From: Solwaraspora sp. WMMA2056
Lineage (GTDB): Bacteria; Actinomycetota; Actinomycetes; Mycobacteriales; Micromonosporaceae
Direction of reading: 5' to 3'
Assembly: GCF_030345095.1 (NCBI RefSeq)
Contig: NZ_CP128360.1
Span: 6,634,001 to 6,698,000, forward strand
Length of the DNA stretch: 64,000 nt
Position numbers and translations under genes: made by a program. Shown here piece after piece: positions 43,601 to 52,597 of this stretch. Every line of letters begins with the position of its first letter. Position 1 is the first letter of the stretch. Under the pieces are notes generated by a model, which had not been told where the DNA came from, did no database searches, and saw only the letters and a program-made list of their open reading frames with translations.

Positions 43601-45580
43601 ATGCTGGCTCGCCGCTGCTTCGCTCACCTGACCGCCGCGACGCACCGGCGGTCCACGTTCTCCTTCGACCGACAGGTCCGGCTGCTCCGGCTGGCCACCC
43701 GCCCCGGCCAGGTCGCCCGCCACTGGTTCGCCGTACGGCTGCGTCCGGCGGCCACCGACACCGACGGCCAGCCGCGCCGCTGGACCATCCTGGACGGCCG
43801 GCCCGCCCTCGCCGTCGTGGACACCGCCGTCACCCCGCTCAACGCCCACCGGCGCAACCTGCACCTGGTCACCGACGCGCTGGCCCGGGCCGGCGTGTCC
43901 TACTTCGTCATCCCGGACAGCGACGGGCTGCGCAGTCGGGTCGGCGTACCGCAGCGCGAGCGGGGTGCCGCACTGCGCGCCCTGGCCGGCACCGGCGCGT
44001 TGACCGCGTCCGTCCCCGGTGGCCGGCCCCGGCCACTGCCGGCACGGGCCGGCCGCCAGCTGCGTCGGGCCCCGGTGGTCCAGGTCTTCCAGCCGGTGGC
44101 CAGCCCCGACGGCCGGCTCGCGTACGGCGGCCAGGCAGCCTGCGAGATCGAGTTCTGGGCCGTCGACGGCGACCAGCTGCGGGCCCCGCGCGGCAACGGC
44201 TTCACCACCGCCATGCCGACCGGCTCCGCCCCGGTACGCCTGACCGAAGCGGAGGTCACCGCGTTCGCGCCGGACGACGAGATCGGCCGGCACCTGTCCC
44301 GCGCCCCGTTCACCCGACGCCCCGCCGACTGGCCGGACTTCCCGGTCGACCTGGTCTGCTGCTGGACCGACCCGGGTGATCCCCGCTGGCGCACCCGCCA
44401 GCAGCGGGTCATGTCCCGGCTGCCCGGCGTGCTGCCCGGCGCCCGCCGCGCCGACCGGCACCGCCGGGCCGCGACCGGCAACCTGACCAGCGGGTCCGTC
44501 GGCTGGGACGACAGTCACGGGCTGCGGCACCTGCTGCGGTCGGTGCACCTGTACGCCCCCTGGATCCGCCGGATCTTCCTGGTCACCGCGTACCAGCTCC
44601 CCGGCTGGCTGGACCTGGACGATCCCCGGTTGACCGTCGTGGACCACCGTGACCTGCTCGGCGGGCACGCCGTACTGCCCACGTTCAACCCGTGCGTCGT
44701 CGAGTCGGCGCTGCACGAGATCGACGGCCTGGCGGAACGGTTCCTCTACCTGCCCGACAACGTGTTCCTCGGCCGCCCCGTCAGCCGTACGACGTTCTTC
44801 GAAGCCAACGGCGTGCCCCGGGTCCCGACCGGTACGGCGACCGGGCCGGACGCCACCGTCCGGGGGATCGTCGCCGACCACTTCGACCGGCTGGTCACCA
44901 CCACGGTGCCGGCCGGGGTGCCGCTGCCGCTGCGCCGCTCCACCCTGGCCGAGATCTGCACCAGCGCGCCGGACCTGGTGGAGCGGATCCGTGGCCACCA
45001 GGTGCAGCGTGGCGACGACGTGTCGCTGGTCCGGTCGCTGCACCACCACTGGTCGTTCCTGCGCGGCACCGCCGTGCCGGGCCAGTGGCGGCACACCGTC
45101 ATCGACCCGGCCGTCCGGGGTGCAGTCGCGCACCTGCACCACCTGCTCGACCAGCGAGACGTGGACACCTTCAGGCTGGTCGGCTCCGCCGACGGGGCGT
45201 TGGGCGCCGACTTCCTGGACCACTACTTCCCGACGGCCTCGCCGTTCGAGGTCAGCGCCGAGGTGGCCGCCGCCCGCGCCCCGTTCACCGCCACCGAACT
45301 GGCCCAGCGGCTGTTGCGGCCGCAGGTGGGTCGGTTCCCGGCCGGCCCGCAGCTGCGCCTGACCCCGGCCCTGCCGGCACCGGGCCAGGCGGCACCGGGC
45401 CTGCCGGCGGCATCGGTCGCACCCCACCAGCCGACCAGCCGTACGGCGGAGCAGCTACCGTGGACGGACCGGCCTGCTCCAGCCGACGCCGACCCGCAGC
45501 CCGCCGCCGACGCGGACCGGCGACTCGACGCCCACGTGCACGCCGACGCGGACGCCCTGGTCGGACGTCGCTGCGGCTGA
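43601..45580 (+). CDS. Stealth-family hexose-1-phosphate transferase-like protein
   Basis: 659 aa. It has the four Stealth conserved regions in order: CR1 FPVDLVCCWTDPGDPRW (about 243-259), CR2 GWDDSHGLRHLLRSVHLYAP through LPTFNPCVVESALHEI and FLYLPDNVFLGRPV (about 307-395), a CR3-like RGHQVQRGDDVSL and a CR4-like region. Stealth enzymes transfer sugar phosphates in capsule or wall polymer synthesis. Several usually conserved positions are altered: the CR1 YTWVDGSD motif is CCWTDPGD and the usual NDD of CR2 is PDN, so activity may be changed. The C-terminal tail is Pro/Ala/Asp-rich. It follows the phosphohexomutase by 58 bp. Confidence 0.85.
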   Translation: MLARRCFAHLTAATHRRSTFSFDRQVRLLRLATRPGQVARHWFAVRLRPAATDTDGQPRRWTILDGRPALAVVDTAVTPLNAHRRNLHLVTDALARAGVSYFVIPDSDGLRSRVGVPQRERGAALRALAGTGALTASVPGGRPRPLPARAGRQLRRAPVVQVFQPVASPDGRLAYGGQAACEIEFWAVDGDQLRAPRGNGFTTAMPTGSAPVRLTEAEVTAFAPDDEIGRHLSRAPFTRRPADWPDFPVDLVCCWTDPGDPRWRTRQQRVMSRLPGVLPGARRADRHRRAATGNLTSGSVGWDDSHGLRHLLRSVHLYAPWIRRIFLVTAYQLPGWLDLDDPRLTVVDHRDLLGGHAVLPTFNPCVVESALHEIDGLAERFLYLPDNVFLGRPVSRTTFFEANGVPRVPTGTATGPDATVRGIVADHFDRLVTTTVPAGVPLPLRRSTLAEICTSAPDLVERIRGHQVQRGDDVSLVRSLHHHWSFLRGTAVPGQWRHTVIDPAVRGAVAHLHHLLDQRDVDTFRLVGSADGALGADFLDHYFPTASPFEVSAEVAAARAPFTATELAQRLLRPQVGRFPAGPQLRLTPALPAPGQAAPGLPAASVAPHQPTSRTAEQLPWTDRPAPADADPQPAADADRRLDAHVHADADALVGRRCG

Positions 45581-45607
45581 GGTGTCGGCGACCCCTATGG
45601 TGTCCGG

Positions 45608-46099
45608 GTGCAGGCCATCATCGCGACCCTCGGGTACGTCCTGTCCGCCGACCGCCGCCAGGTGCTGATGCTGCGCCGCGACGCCCGCCCCGACGACATC
45701 CACTACGGCTACTACAACGGGCTCGGCGGCAAGCTGGAGCCGGGCGAGGACGTCGTCACCGGCATCCACCGGGAGGTGCGGGAGGAGTCCGGCCTCGTCT
45801 GTGAGCAGGTCGAACTGGCCGGCACCATCTCCTGGCCCGGCTTCGGCCGCAACGGGGAGAACTGGTTCGGTTTCCTGTTCCGGATCCCGGCCTGGTCCGG
45901 TCATCCGAAAACCGCCTGCCCGGAGGGCACGCTGGTCTGGACCGACCTGGCCGACGTCCTCGCCGGCCAGGTCCCGATGTGGCCCAGCGACCGGCACTTC
46001 CTGCCGCTGGTCTTCGCCGCGCGGCCGACGGTGTTCCACGGCGTCATGCCGTTCGCCAACCACGAGGCGACCAGCTGGAGCTGGACGACCGCGAGCTGA
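45608..46099 (+). CDS. NUDIX hydrolase (8-oxo-dGTP diphosphatase-like)
   Basis: 163 aa with a complete Nudix box: GGKLEPGEDVVTGIHREV then REESGL (pattern GX5EX7REUXEEXGU). N-terminal ATLGYVLSADRRQVLMLRR and the YNGLGGK context resemble MutT/YtkD-type 8-oxo-dGTP or general nucleoside-triphosphate hydrolases. The GTG start is placed 6 nt after TATGGT, suggesting a leaderless transcript. Cytosolic; convergent with upp. Confidence 0.88.
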   Translation: MQAIIATLGYVLSADRRQVLMLRRDARPDDIHYGYYNGLGGKLEPGEDVVTGIHREVREESGLVCEQVELAGTISWPGFGRNGENWFGFLFRIPAWSGHPKTACPEGTLVWTDLADVLAGQVPMWPSDRHFLPLVFAARPTVFHGVMPFANHEATSWSWTTAS

Positions 46100-46119
46100 A
46101 CCGACCTGGAAAGTCCGCC

Positions 46120-46752
46120 TCAGAAGCGCGGCATCCCGCCGAACTGCCGGTCACCGGCGTCACCGAGCCCCGGCACGATGAACATCTTGTCGTTGAGCCG
46201 CTCGTCGATCGACGCGGTGACCAGCCGCAACGGCAGGCCGGAGCGGTCCAGCCGGTCGATGCCGGCCGGCGCGGCGAGCACGCACAGCACGGTGATCTCG
46301 GTGGCCCCCCGGTCGACCAGCAGTCGGCAGCAGTGCTCCAACGAACCGCCGGTGGCCAGCATCGGGTCGAGCACCAGCACCGGGATGCCGGCCAGGTCGG
46401 CCGGCAGCGACTCCAGGTAGGCCCGGGGCTCGTAGGTCTCCTCGTCCCGGGCCAGGCCGACGAAGCCCATCGACGACTCCGGCAGCAGCGCCAACGCCGA
46501 GTCGGCCATGCCCAGGCCGGCACGCAGCACCGGCACCAGCAGCGGCGGGTTGGCCAGCCGGGTCCCGTCGGTCGGTGCCACCGGCGTGGTCACCGGGTAG
46601 GACTCCACCGGGAACGAGCGGGCCGCCTCGTACACCAGCATCGTGGTGAGTTCGTGCAGCGCGGCGCGGAACGCCGCCGAATCGGTCCGGACATCGCGCA
46701 TCGCGGTCAGCCGGGACTGGGCAAGGGGATGGTCAACGACGAGTACGTCCAC
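46120..46752 (-). CDS. upp: Uracil phosphoribosyltransferase
   Basis: 210 aa. [20 protein letters not shown] is the typical N-terminus; [20 protein letters not shown], the PRPP loop [17 protein letters not shown], and the uracil-binding C-terminus [12 protein letters not shown] are all present. It converts uracil and PRPP to UMP in pyrimidine salvage. Its GTG start lies 20 nt inside the end of the upstream glycosyltransferase gene, so the two overlap on the same strand. Usual length for the family. Confidence 0.97.
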   Translation of the reverse strand: MDVLVVDHPLAQSRLTAMRDVRTDSAAFRAALHELTTMLVYEAARSFPVESYPVTTPVAPTDGTRLANPPLLVPVLRAGLGMADSALALLPESSMGFVGLARDEETYEPRAYLESLPADLAGIPVLVLDPMLATGGSLEHCCRLLVDRGATEITVLCVLAAPAGIDRLDRSGLPLRLVTASIDERLNDKMFIVPGLGDAGDRQFGGMPRF

Positions 46753-48034
46753 GGTCGTTGAACCTACTCGTCAACCCGGCGGCGGACGCATACACCTCAC
46801 GGATGGCGTCGGCGTACCGGGCCGGGGTGTGTTCGGCGCAGCGGCAGGCCGCCGCGACGGCCTGCCGACGGGCCGTTTCCGGGTCGAGCAGCAGCCGCAG
46901 CACGCCGCCGGCGAGCGCACCGGGTTCGGCGTCGGTGCGCAGGGCGGAGCCGGCCAGCGCACCGTGCGCGTGCAGCGCCCGGTCGACCAGCACCACCGGT
47001 ACGCCGGCCAGCCCGGCCTCCTGCAGGACGAGTGCCTGGGTGTCGGTCTGCGACGCAAACGCGAACACCTCGGCAGCGCCGTACGCGGCGGCCACCACCT
47101 CCGGTGCCTGCTGCCCGGTCAGCACGATCCGGGCGGCCACCCGGGGCGGCAGCGCCCGCAGCAGCCCGGCCAGCCAGCGGGGCTCGTACAGCGCGCCGAC
47201 CAGCACCAGCCGGGCCGTCGGGCAACCGGCCAGGATCCGCTCGAACGCGGCGATCAGCAGGTCGATGCCCTTCTCCCGGTTGATCCGCCCGACGTAGAGG
47301 ACCACCCGGTCGCTGGGGGCGATGCCGTGGCCGTACCGGAAGGCGTTGATCTCGCGGGCGGTGGTCCGCCGGGGGGCGACCCCGGTGGGTACCAGGTGCA
47401 CCCGGTCGGCCGGCACCGGCAGGTGGATGCGGTCCAGCACTGCCCGGGTCGGCACGACGACCGCGTCGGCCCCGCCGAGCAGCAGCGTGTTGGTGGCGTC
47501 CATGGCGGCCCGACGGCGGGCGACCGCGCCGCTGGCCATCGGGCGGTGGTCCCGGGTGTGCCCGGCGGGTGCCGCCGCCGGGCGCGGTACGCCGAGCCGG
47601 CGGGCGTAGAGCCGGACGCCGGCGCTGAGCGCCCGCGCCGGCACCCGGTACGCGTCGGCGTAGGCGTGCAGGTCGGTGTGGTACGTCTGGACCAGCGGCA
47701 GACCGAGCCGGCGGGCGGTGAGGACGCCGAGCAGCCCGACCGGGCCCGGGGTGTGTACGTGCACGACGTCCGGGCCGACGGCGGCGATCTCGGCGATGGT
47801 GCCGGTGGCGGCGGCACCGCGCAGCAGCCACGGGGACAGGCGCAGGTCGGCGACGCCGCAGGGCAGCGCCCGCAGCCGCAGCACGTCCGGCTCGGCCGGC
47901 TGGTCGGGGTGCCGGGGCACCACGATCAGCCCGGGGTGGCCCGCGTCGGTCAGCGCCGCCGCCAGGGTCCGCAACGAGGTGACCACCCCGTCGCGGCGGG
48001 GCAGGTACGTGTCGGTGAAGTGCACTGCTCGCAC
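46733..48034 (-). CDS. GT4-family glycosyltransferase
   Basis: 433 aa GT-B fold enzyme. N-terminal acceptor domain begins [39 protein letters not shown] is typical of mannosyltransferase-like GT4 members. The donor domain has [17 protein letters not shown] and the E-x7-E region [17 protein letters not shown]. It probably transfers mannose or a related sugar from a nucleotide donor to a lipid or polymer acceptor at the inner face of the membrane, in keeping with the nearby mutase and Stealth genes. The first gene of the pair with upp, divergent from deoC. Confidence 0.88.
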   Translation of the reverse strand: MRAVHFTDTYLPRRDGVVTSLRTLAAALTDAGHPGLIVVPRHPDQPAEPDVLRLRALPCGVADLRLSPWLLRGAAATGTIAEIAAVGPDVVHVHTPGPVGLLGVLTARRLGLPLVQTYHTDLHAYADAYRVPARALSAGVRLYARRLGVPRPAAAPAGHTRDHRPMASGAVARRRAAMDATNTLLLGGADAVVVPTRAVLDRIHLPVPADRVHLVPTGVAPRRTTAREINAFRYGHGIAPSDRVVLYVGRINREKGIDLLIAAFERILAGCPTARLVLVGALYEPRWLAGLLRALPPRVAARIVLTGQQAPEVVAAAYGAAEVFAFASQTDTQALVLQEAGLAGVPVVLVDRALHAHGALAGSALRTDAEPGALAGGVLRLLLDPETARRQAVAAACRCAEHTPARYADAIREVYASAAGLTSRFNDRGRTRR

Positions 48035-48041
48035 GTCAGGG

Positions 48042-48056
48042 ACGGTGGGCCACCGT
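48042..48056. promoter_or_regulatory. Inverted repeat between glycosyltransferase and deoC
   Basis: ACGGTGG-G-CCACCGT, 7-bp arms, 8 bp upstream of the glycosyltransferase start in the 125-bp divergent gap. Possible operator; weak evidence. Confidence 0.3.
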
Positions 48057-48159
48057 GTTCAACATGATGTAACGGTAGGCCAACGGGGCCCTTAAGTCTG
48101 CTCGTCCGATCAGCCGACGACCAAGATCGTCAACTTGTCGACGACGTAGACTCGCGGAC

Positions 48160-49125
48160 ATGACAGCGGTGACCACACCTGCACCGACCGGCCACGACCT
48201 GGTTGATGTGGGGCGCAGCGCGGCGACCCTGCGCGCGTTCCTGCACGGCCTGCCCGGCGTCGACCAGATCGGGGCACAGCAGCGGGCCGCGATGCTCGGC
48301 ACCCGGTCGGTCAAGACCACCGCCAAGGCGCGGGCGATCGACCTGGCGATCCGGATGGTCGACCTGACCACCCTCGAAGGCGCCGACACCCCGGGCAAGG
48401 TCCGGGCGCTGTGCGCCAAGGCCCGCCGCCCCGACCCGACCGACCCGGGCTGCCCGTCGGTCGCCGCGGTCTGTGTCTACCCGTCGATGGTGCCGACCGC
48501 CGCCGCCGCGCTCGCCGGCTCCGGCATCCACCTGGCCAGCGTGGCCACCGCGTTTCCGTCGGGGCAGGCGCCGCTGGCGGTCAAGCTGGCCGACACCGCC
48601 GCCGCCGTCGAGGCCGGTGCCGACGAGATCGACATGGTGATCAACCGGGGGGCGTTCCTGGCCGGCCGCTACCACGAGGTGTACGCCGAGATCGTCGCGG
48701 TCAAGCAGGCCTGCGGCGACGCCCACCTCAAGGTCATCCTGGAGACCGGGGAGCTGGCCACCTACGACAACGTACGCCGCGCCTCCTGGCTGGCGATGCT
48801 GGCCGGCGGCGACTTCATCAAGACCTCCACCGGCAAGGTGCCGGTCGCCGCGACCCTGCCGGTCACGTTGATCATGCTGGAGGCGGTCCGGGACTTCCAC
48901 ACCGTCACCGGCCGGCGCATCGGGGTCAAGCCGGCCGGCGGGATCCGGACCACCAAGGACGCGATCAGGTACCTGGTCATGGTCAACGAGACCGTCGGCG
49001 CGGACTGGCTCACCCCGGACCTGTTCCGGTTCGGCGCCTCCACCCTGCTCAACGACCTGCTGATGCAGCGTTCGAAGCTCACCACCGGGGTCTACTCCGG
49101 TCCCAACTACGTCACCCTGGACTGA
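48160..49125 (+). CDS. deoC: Deoxyribose-phosphate aldolase
   Basis: 321 aa class I aldolase. The catalytic Schiff-base Lys is in GGDFIKTSTGKVP, the second active-site Lys in GVKPAGGIRTTKDA, and VCVYPSMVP and GADEIDMVINRG are family blocks. It splits 2-deoxyribose 5-phosphate to glyceraldehyde 3-phosphate and acetaldehyde. A 50-residue N-terminal extension relative to E. coli DeoC is usual in actinobacteria. TAGACT lies 7 nt before ATG, indicating a leaderless mRNA. The ALDH gene overlaps its stop by one base (TGATG), so the operon probably oxidises the acetaldehyde released. Confidence 0.95.
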   Translation: MTAVTTPAPTGHDLVDVGRSAATLRAFLHGLPGVDQIGAQQRAAMLGTRSVKTTAKARAIDLAIRMVDLTTLEGADTPGKVRALCAKARRPDPTDPGCPSVAAVCVYPSMVPTAAAALAGSGIHLASVATAFPSGQAPLAVKLADTAAAVEAGADEIDMVINRGAFLAGRYHEVYAEIVAVKQACGDAHLKVILETGELATYDNVRRASWLAMLAGGDFIKTSTGKVPVAATLPVTLIMLEAVRDFHTVTGRRIGVKPAGGIRTTKDAIRYLVMVNETVGADWLTPDLFRFGASTLLNDLLMQRSKLTTGVYSGPNYVTLD

Positions 49126-50561
49126 TGAGCGTGTTCGACTACGCACCCGCACCCGAGTCCCGCTCGATCGTCACCCTGCGCGACTCGTACGGCCTGTTCA
49201 TCGACGGTGAGTTCGTCGACCCGGTCGACGGTGGCGCGTTCAAGAGCGTCAACCCGGCCACCGAGGAGGTCCTGACCGAGGTCGCCGAGGCCGGCACCGG
49301 CGACGTGGACCGGGCGGTGGCCGCCGCGCGGGCCGCGTACCAGCGGGTCTGGGGTCCGATGCCCGGCCGCGACCGGGCCAAGTACCTGTTCCGGATCGCC
49401 CGCATCCTCGCCGAACGCGGCCGCGAACTGGCCGTACTCGAGTCACTGGACAACGGCAAACCGATCCGCGAGTCCCGCGACGTCGACGTGCCGTTGGCGT
49501 CGGCGCACTTCTTCTACTACGCCGGCTGGGCCGACAAGCTGCCGTACGCCGGTTTCGGCCCGGACCCGCGCCCGCTCGGCGTCGCCGGGCAGGTCATCCC
49601 GTGGAACTTCCCGCTGCTGATGCTGGCCTGGAAGATCGCCCCGGCGCTGGCGGCCGGCAACACGGTGGTGCTCAAACCGGCCGAGACGACCCCGCTGACC
49701 GCGCTGCTGTTCGCCGAGATCTGCCAGCAGGCCGATCTGCCGCCCGGCGTCGTCAACATCGTCACCGGGGCCGGTGCCACCGGGCAGGCCGTGGTCGGCC
49801 ACGCCGACGTCGACAAGGTCGCCTTCACCGGCTCCACCGACGTCGGCCGGCAGATCGCCCGCGCGGTCGCCGGCAGCCGTAAGAAGCTGACCCTGGAGCT
49901 GGGCGGCAAGGCCGCCAACATCGTCTTCGACGACGCGCCGATCGACCAGGCCGTCGAAGGCATCGTCGACGGCATCTTCTTCAACCAGGGCCACGTCTGC
50001 TGCGCCGGATCGCGGCTGCTGGTCCAGGAGTCGATCGCCGAGCCGCTGCTGGAGTCGTTGAAGCGGCGGATGGCCCGGCTGCGCGTCGGTGACCCGCTGG
50101 ACAAGAACACCGACGTCGGGGCGATCAACTCGGCTGCCCAGCTGGACCGGATCCGTACCCTGGCCGCCGCCGGCAGCAACGAGGGCGCGCAGGCCTGGTC
50201 GCCGCCGTGCGAGCTGCCCGAGCAGGGCTTCTGGTTCGCACCGACCCTGTTCACCGGGGTCAGCCAGGCGCACCGGATCGCCCGCGAGGAGATCTTCGGC
50301 CCGGTGCTGTCCGTGCTGACCTTCCGCACCCCGGACGAGGCCATCGCCAAGGCCAACAACACGCCGTACGGGTTGTCGGCCGGGATCTGGTCGGAGAAGG
50401 GTTCCCGGGTGCTGTGGGCCGCCGACCGGCTGCGCGCCGGGGTGGTGTGGGCGAACACGTTCAACAAGTTCGACCCGACGTCGCCGTTCGGCGGCTACCA
50501 GGAGTCGGGCTACGGCCGTGAGGGCGGCCGGCACGGGCTGGAGGCGTACCTCGATGTCTGA
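49125..50561 (+). CDS. Aldehyde dehydrogenase
   Basis: 478 aa NAD(P)-dependent ALDH. Cofactor region VIPWNFPLLMLAWKIAPALA, VAFTGSTDVGRQIA, catalytic Glu in LTLELGGKAANIVFDDA, nucleophile Cys in GHVCCAGSRL, and EEIFGPVLSVLTF and NNTPYGLSAGIW are all present. Start ATG 49125 overlaps the deoC stop. Full-length and apparently active; context suggests acetaldehyde from DeoC as one substrate. The short ALDH-like gene overlaps its 3' end by 8 nt. Confidence 0.93.
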   Translation: MSVFDYAPAPESRSIVTLRDSYGLFIDGEFVDPVDGGAFKSVNPATEEVLTEVAEAGTGDVDRAVAAARAAYQRVWGPMPGRDRAKYLFRIARILAERGRELAVLESLDNGKPIRESRDVDVPLASAHFFYYAGWADKLPYAGFGPDPRPLGVAGQVIPWNFPLLMLAWKIAPALAAGNTVVLKPAETTPLTALLFAEICQQADLPPGVVNIVTGAGATGQAVVGHADVDKVAFTGSTDVGRQIARAVAGSRKKLTLELGGKAANIVFDDAPIDQAVEGIVDGIFFNQGHVCCAGSRLLVQESIAEPLLESLKRRMARLRVGDPLDKNTDVGAINSAAQLDRIRTLAAAGSNEGAQAWSPPCELPEQGFWFAPTLFTGVSQAHRIAREEIFGPVLSVLTFRTPDEAIAKANNTPYGLSAGIWSEKGSRVLWAADRLRAGVVWANTFNKFDPTSPFGGYQESGYGREGGRHGLEAYLDV

Positions 50562-51396
50562 CAGTGGCGGCGTCGCCACCCGGGTGGCCGTACGCAAGAC
50601 GTACAAGCTGTTCATCGGCGGGAAGTTCCCGCGCAGCGAGTCGGGACGGACGTACCAGGTGCAGGACTCCAACGTGGCGCTCGCCTCCCGCAAGGACGCC
50701 CGGGACGCCGTCGTCGCCGCCCGCGCGGCGGTCAAGGGCTGGTCGGGTGCGACCGCGTACAACCGGGGTCAGATCCTCTACCGGGTCGCCGAGATGCTGG
50801 AGGGCCGCCGCGAGCAGTTCGTCGCGCTCGGCGAGCCGGCCGACGAGGTCGACGAGGCGATCGACCGCTGGGTCTGGTACGCCGGCTGGTCCGACAAACT
50901 TCCCCAGGTGTACGGCGGCGCGAACCCGGTCGCCGGGCCGTACTTCAACCTGTCGGCGCCGGAGCCGACCGGGGTGGTCGGCGTCGTCGCGCCGGCCGAA
51001 CCGTCGCTGCTCGGCCTGGTCAGCGTCGTCGCTGCGGTGATCGTCAGCGGCAACACCGCAGTGGTGCTGGCCTCGCCGACCCGGCCGTTGGCGGCGGTTA
51101 CCCTGGCCGAGGTGCTGGCCACCAGCGACCTGCCCGGCGGGGTGGTCAACATCCTGACCGGCGCGGTCGCCGAGACCGCCCCGTGGCTGGCCGGGCACCT
51201 GGACGTCGACGCGCTGGACCTGACCGGCGTGGCGGATCCGGAGTTGGCCGTCGAGTTGGAGCAGGCCGCCGCCGGCAACCTCAAGCGGTTGCTACGCCCG
51301 GCGGCCGGTCCGGTCGACTGGCTGGCCGATCCGGGTACCCGACGGATGACCACGTTCCTGGAGACCAAGACCGTCTGGCATCCGAAGGGCAGCTGA
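50554..51396 (+). CDS. Short ALDH-like protein lacking the catalytic Cys
   Basis: 280 aa from ATG 50554. It resembles the N-terminal cofactor-binding half of ALDHs (YKLFIGGKFPRSESGRTYQV, WYAGWSDKLPQVYGG, GVVGVVAPAEPSLLGLVSV) but has no catalytic Glu motif ELGGK and no Cys-containing active-site segment; it ends after QAAAGNLKRLLRP. No frameshift or stop scar is visible. It overlaps the full-length ALDH by 8 nt, forming deoC-ALDH-ALDH. A regulatory or structural pseudoenzyme partner is plausible; a degraded paralog is the alternative. Confidence 0.85.
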   Translation: MSDSGGVATRVAVRKTYKLFIGGKFPRSESGRTYQVQDSNVALASRKDARDAVVAARAAVKGWSGATAYNRGQILYRVAEMLEGRREQFVALGEPADEVDEAIDRWVWYAGWSDKLPQVYGGANPVAGPYFNLSAPEPTGVVGVVAPAEPSLLGLVSVVAAVIVSGNTAVVLASPTRPLAAVTLAEVLATSDLPGGVVNILTGAVAETAPWLAGHLDVDALDLTGVADPELAVELEQAAAGNLKRLLRPAAGPVDWLADPGTRRMTTFLETKTVWHPKGS

Positions 51397-51424
51397 CCAT
51401 CCGTCCGTCGGTCAGCCCGTCGGG

Positions 51425-51616
51425 TCAGGCCGGCTCGGGAATCGGTCCGGGGCCGTCCGGGTCGTCGTAGATCGGCGTCTCCGGGATCGGCTCCGGCTCG
51501 ACCGGAGCCGGGGGCAGTGTGTCCGGGGTGTCCGGGGACAGCTCCCCCGGGTCGTCCGGCACCGGCGCGTCAGGGTCTATCGGCGGGTACGTCTCAGGTG
51601 CCGCTGGCTGCATCAT
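51425..51616 (-). CDS. Small acidic proline-rich hypothetical protein
   Basis: 63 aa starting MMQPAAPETYPPIDPDAPVP; about a third of residues are Pro and a fifth Asp/Glu. ATG 51616 or 51613; GGAAAA lies about 11 nt upstream. Low complexity makes homology hard to judge; it could be a real disordered protein or a chance open frame. Convergent with the short ALDH gene. Confidence 0.45.
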   Translation of the reverse strand: MMQPAAPETYPPIDPDAPVPDDPGELSPDTPDTLPPAPVEPEPIPETPIYDDPDGPGPIPEPA

Positions 51617-51686
51617 GTCGGCACTTTTCCCGATTCCGACCGGCGGTAATCCTTCGGGTGGTGACCTGATCAACTCGCTGTCGCCG

Positions 51687-51866
51687 GACGACCACCACGC
51701 CACCGCCACCCGCAGCTACCCGCGCCCCGGCCGCATCCCGGGTAGCGTGAACGTCTTCGTCGCCACCCTGCTCGACCCGGCCGACGGCACCTTCAAGCCG
51801 GTGCCGCAGCTGCGGGAGCTCTTCGCCGACGTCCAGACCCGGCCGGGACGCATGGTCAGTCGTTGA
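51687..51866 (+). pseudogene. Rhodanese (sulfurtransferase) fragment
   Basis: About 60 codons whose translation (RPGRIPGSVNVFVATLLDP, then GTFKPVPQLRELFAD, QTRPGRMVSR) follows the second half-domain of thiosulfate sulfurtransferases up to the point just before the active-site Cys, where a TGA ends it. There is no plausible start and no upstream domain, so it is probably a remnant of a deleted gene. Confidence 0.55.
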
Positions 51867-51956
51867 GTGCGGGCGACGCCGGGATCGGATGCGCGCCATC
51901 GGACGGTGCTGCGGCGTGTCGCGTCGATGGAGCGCAGTGGATCAAGAGACCACGGG

Positions 51957-52565
51957 TCAGTCCAAGGCGAAGGAGCCGGTCTCGATCTCGCCAGCCGGCT
52001 GGTAGGTGCACATCAGCACGCCGGTGCTGGATACCGAACTGCCGACCAGCCGCAACGCCGCCGGTGCGGTGCCGTCGCCGAACAGCCGCTTGCCGGCACC
52101 GACGACGACCGGGAAGGTCCAGATCCGGAACTCGTCGACCAGGCCGTGCCGGATCAGGGTCTGCAGCAGGTCGGCGCTGCCGTGCACCTGCAACTCGGGG
52201 CCGTCGGTGCGTTTGAGCGCGCCGACACCCTCGGCCACGTCGCCGTCGATCAGCGTCGAGTTGCGCCACCGCAGGGCAGGCCGGCCACGGGAGGCAACGT
52301 ATTTGGTGGCGTCGTTGAGCGGCTTGGCGTCCTCTTCCGGGGCACTCGGCCAGTGGGCGGCGAAGATGTCGTACGTGCGGCGGCCGAGGACCAGGTCGAA
52401 CGGCGTACCCATGGTTTCGCCCATGGTCTGGCCCATCAGCTCGTCCCAGTAGTTCACCGACCAGCCGCCGTGACGGAATCCGCCGTCGTCGTCTTCGCCG
52501 GGGCCACCGGGTGCCTGCATCACCCCGTCGAGGGTGAGGAACGTGTTGACGATGAGTCTGCGCAT
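51957..52565 (-). CDS. Dihydrofolate reductase-family protein (RibD C-terminal-like)
   Basis: 202 aa. Starts MRRLIVNTFLTLDGVMQAPG and contains FDLVLGRRTYDIFAAHWP, HGSADLLQTLIRHGLVDEFR and FPVVVGAGKRLF, the motifs of the YwjB/YyaP-type RibD C-terminal/DHFR-like family. It probably reduces an NADPH-dependent substrate, not identified; not a housekeeping DHFR. Last gene of an ArsR-SRPBCC-reductase operon, 32 nt after the SRPBCC stop. Confidence 0.9.
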   Translation of the reverse strand: MRRLIVNTFLTLDGVMQAPGGPGEDDDGGFRHGGWSVNYWDELMGQTMGETMGTPFDLVLGRRTYDIFAAHWPSAPEEDAKPLNDATKYVASRGRPALRWRNSTLIDGDVAEGVGALKRTDGPELQVHGSADLLQTLIRHGLVDEFRIWTFPVVVGAGKRLFGDGTAPAALRLVGSSVSSTGVLMCTYQPAGEIETGSFALD

Positions 52566-52597
52566 CGGATGACGACCTTTCGGATGGCTGGTGGCGG

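Noticed and set aside
43553-45427. A 624-codon minus-strand frame opposite the Stealth gene
   Set aside because: Composition is typical of a G+C-rich antisense shadow, and the plus strand carries all Stealth motifs.
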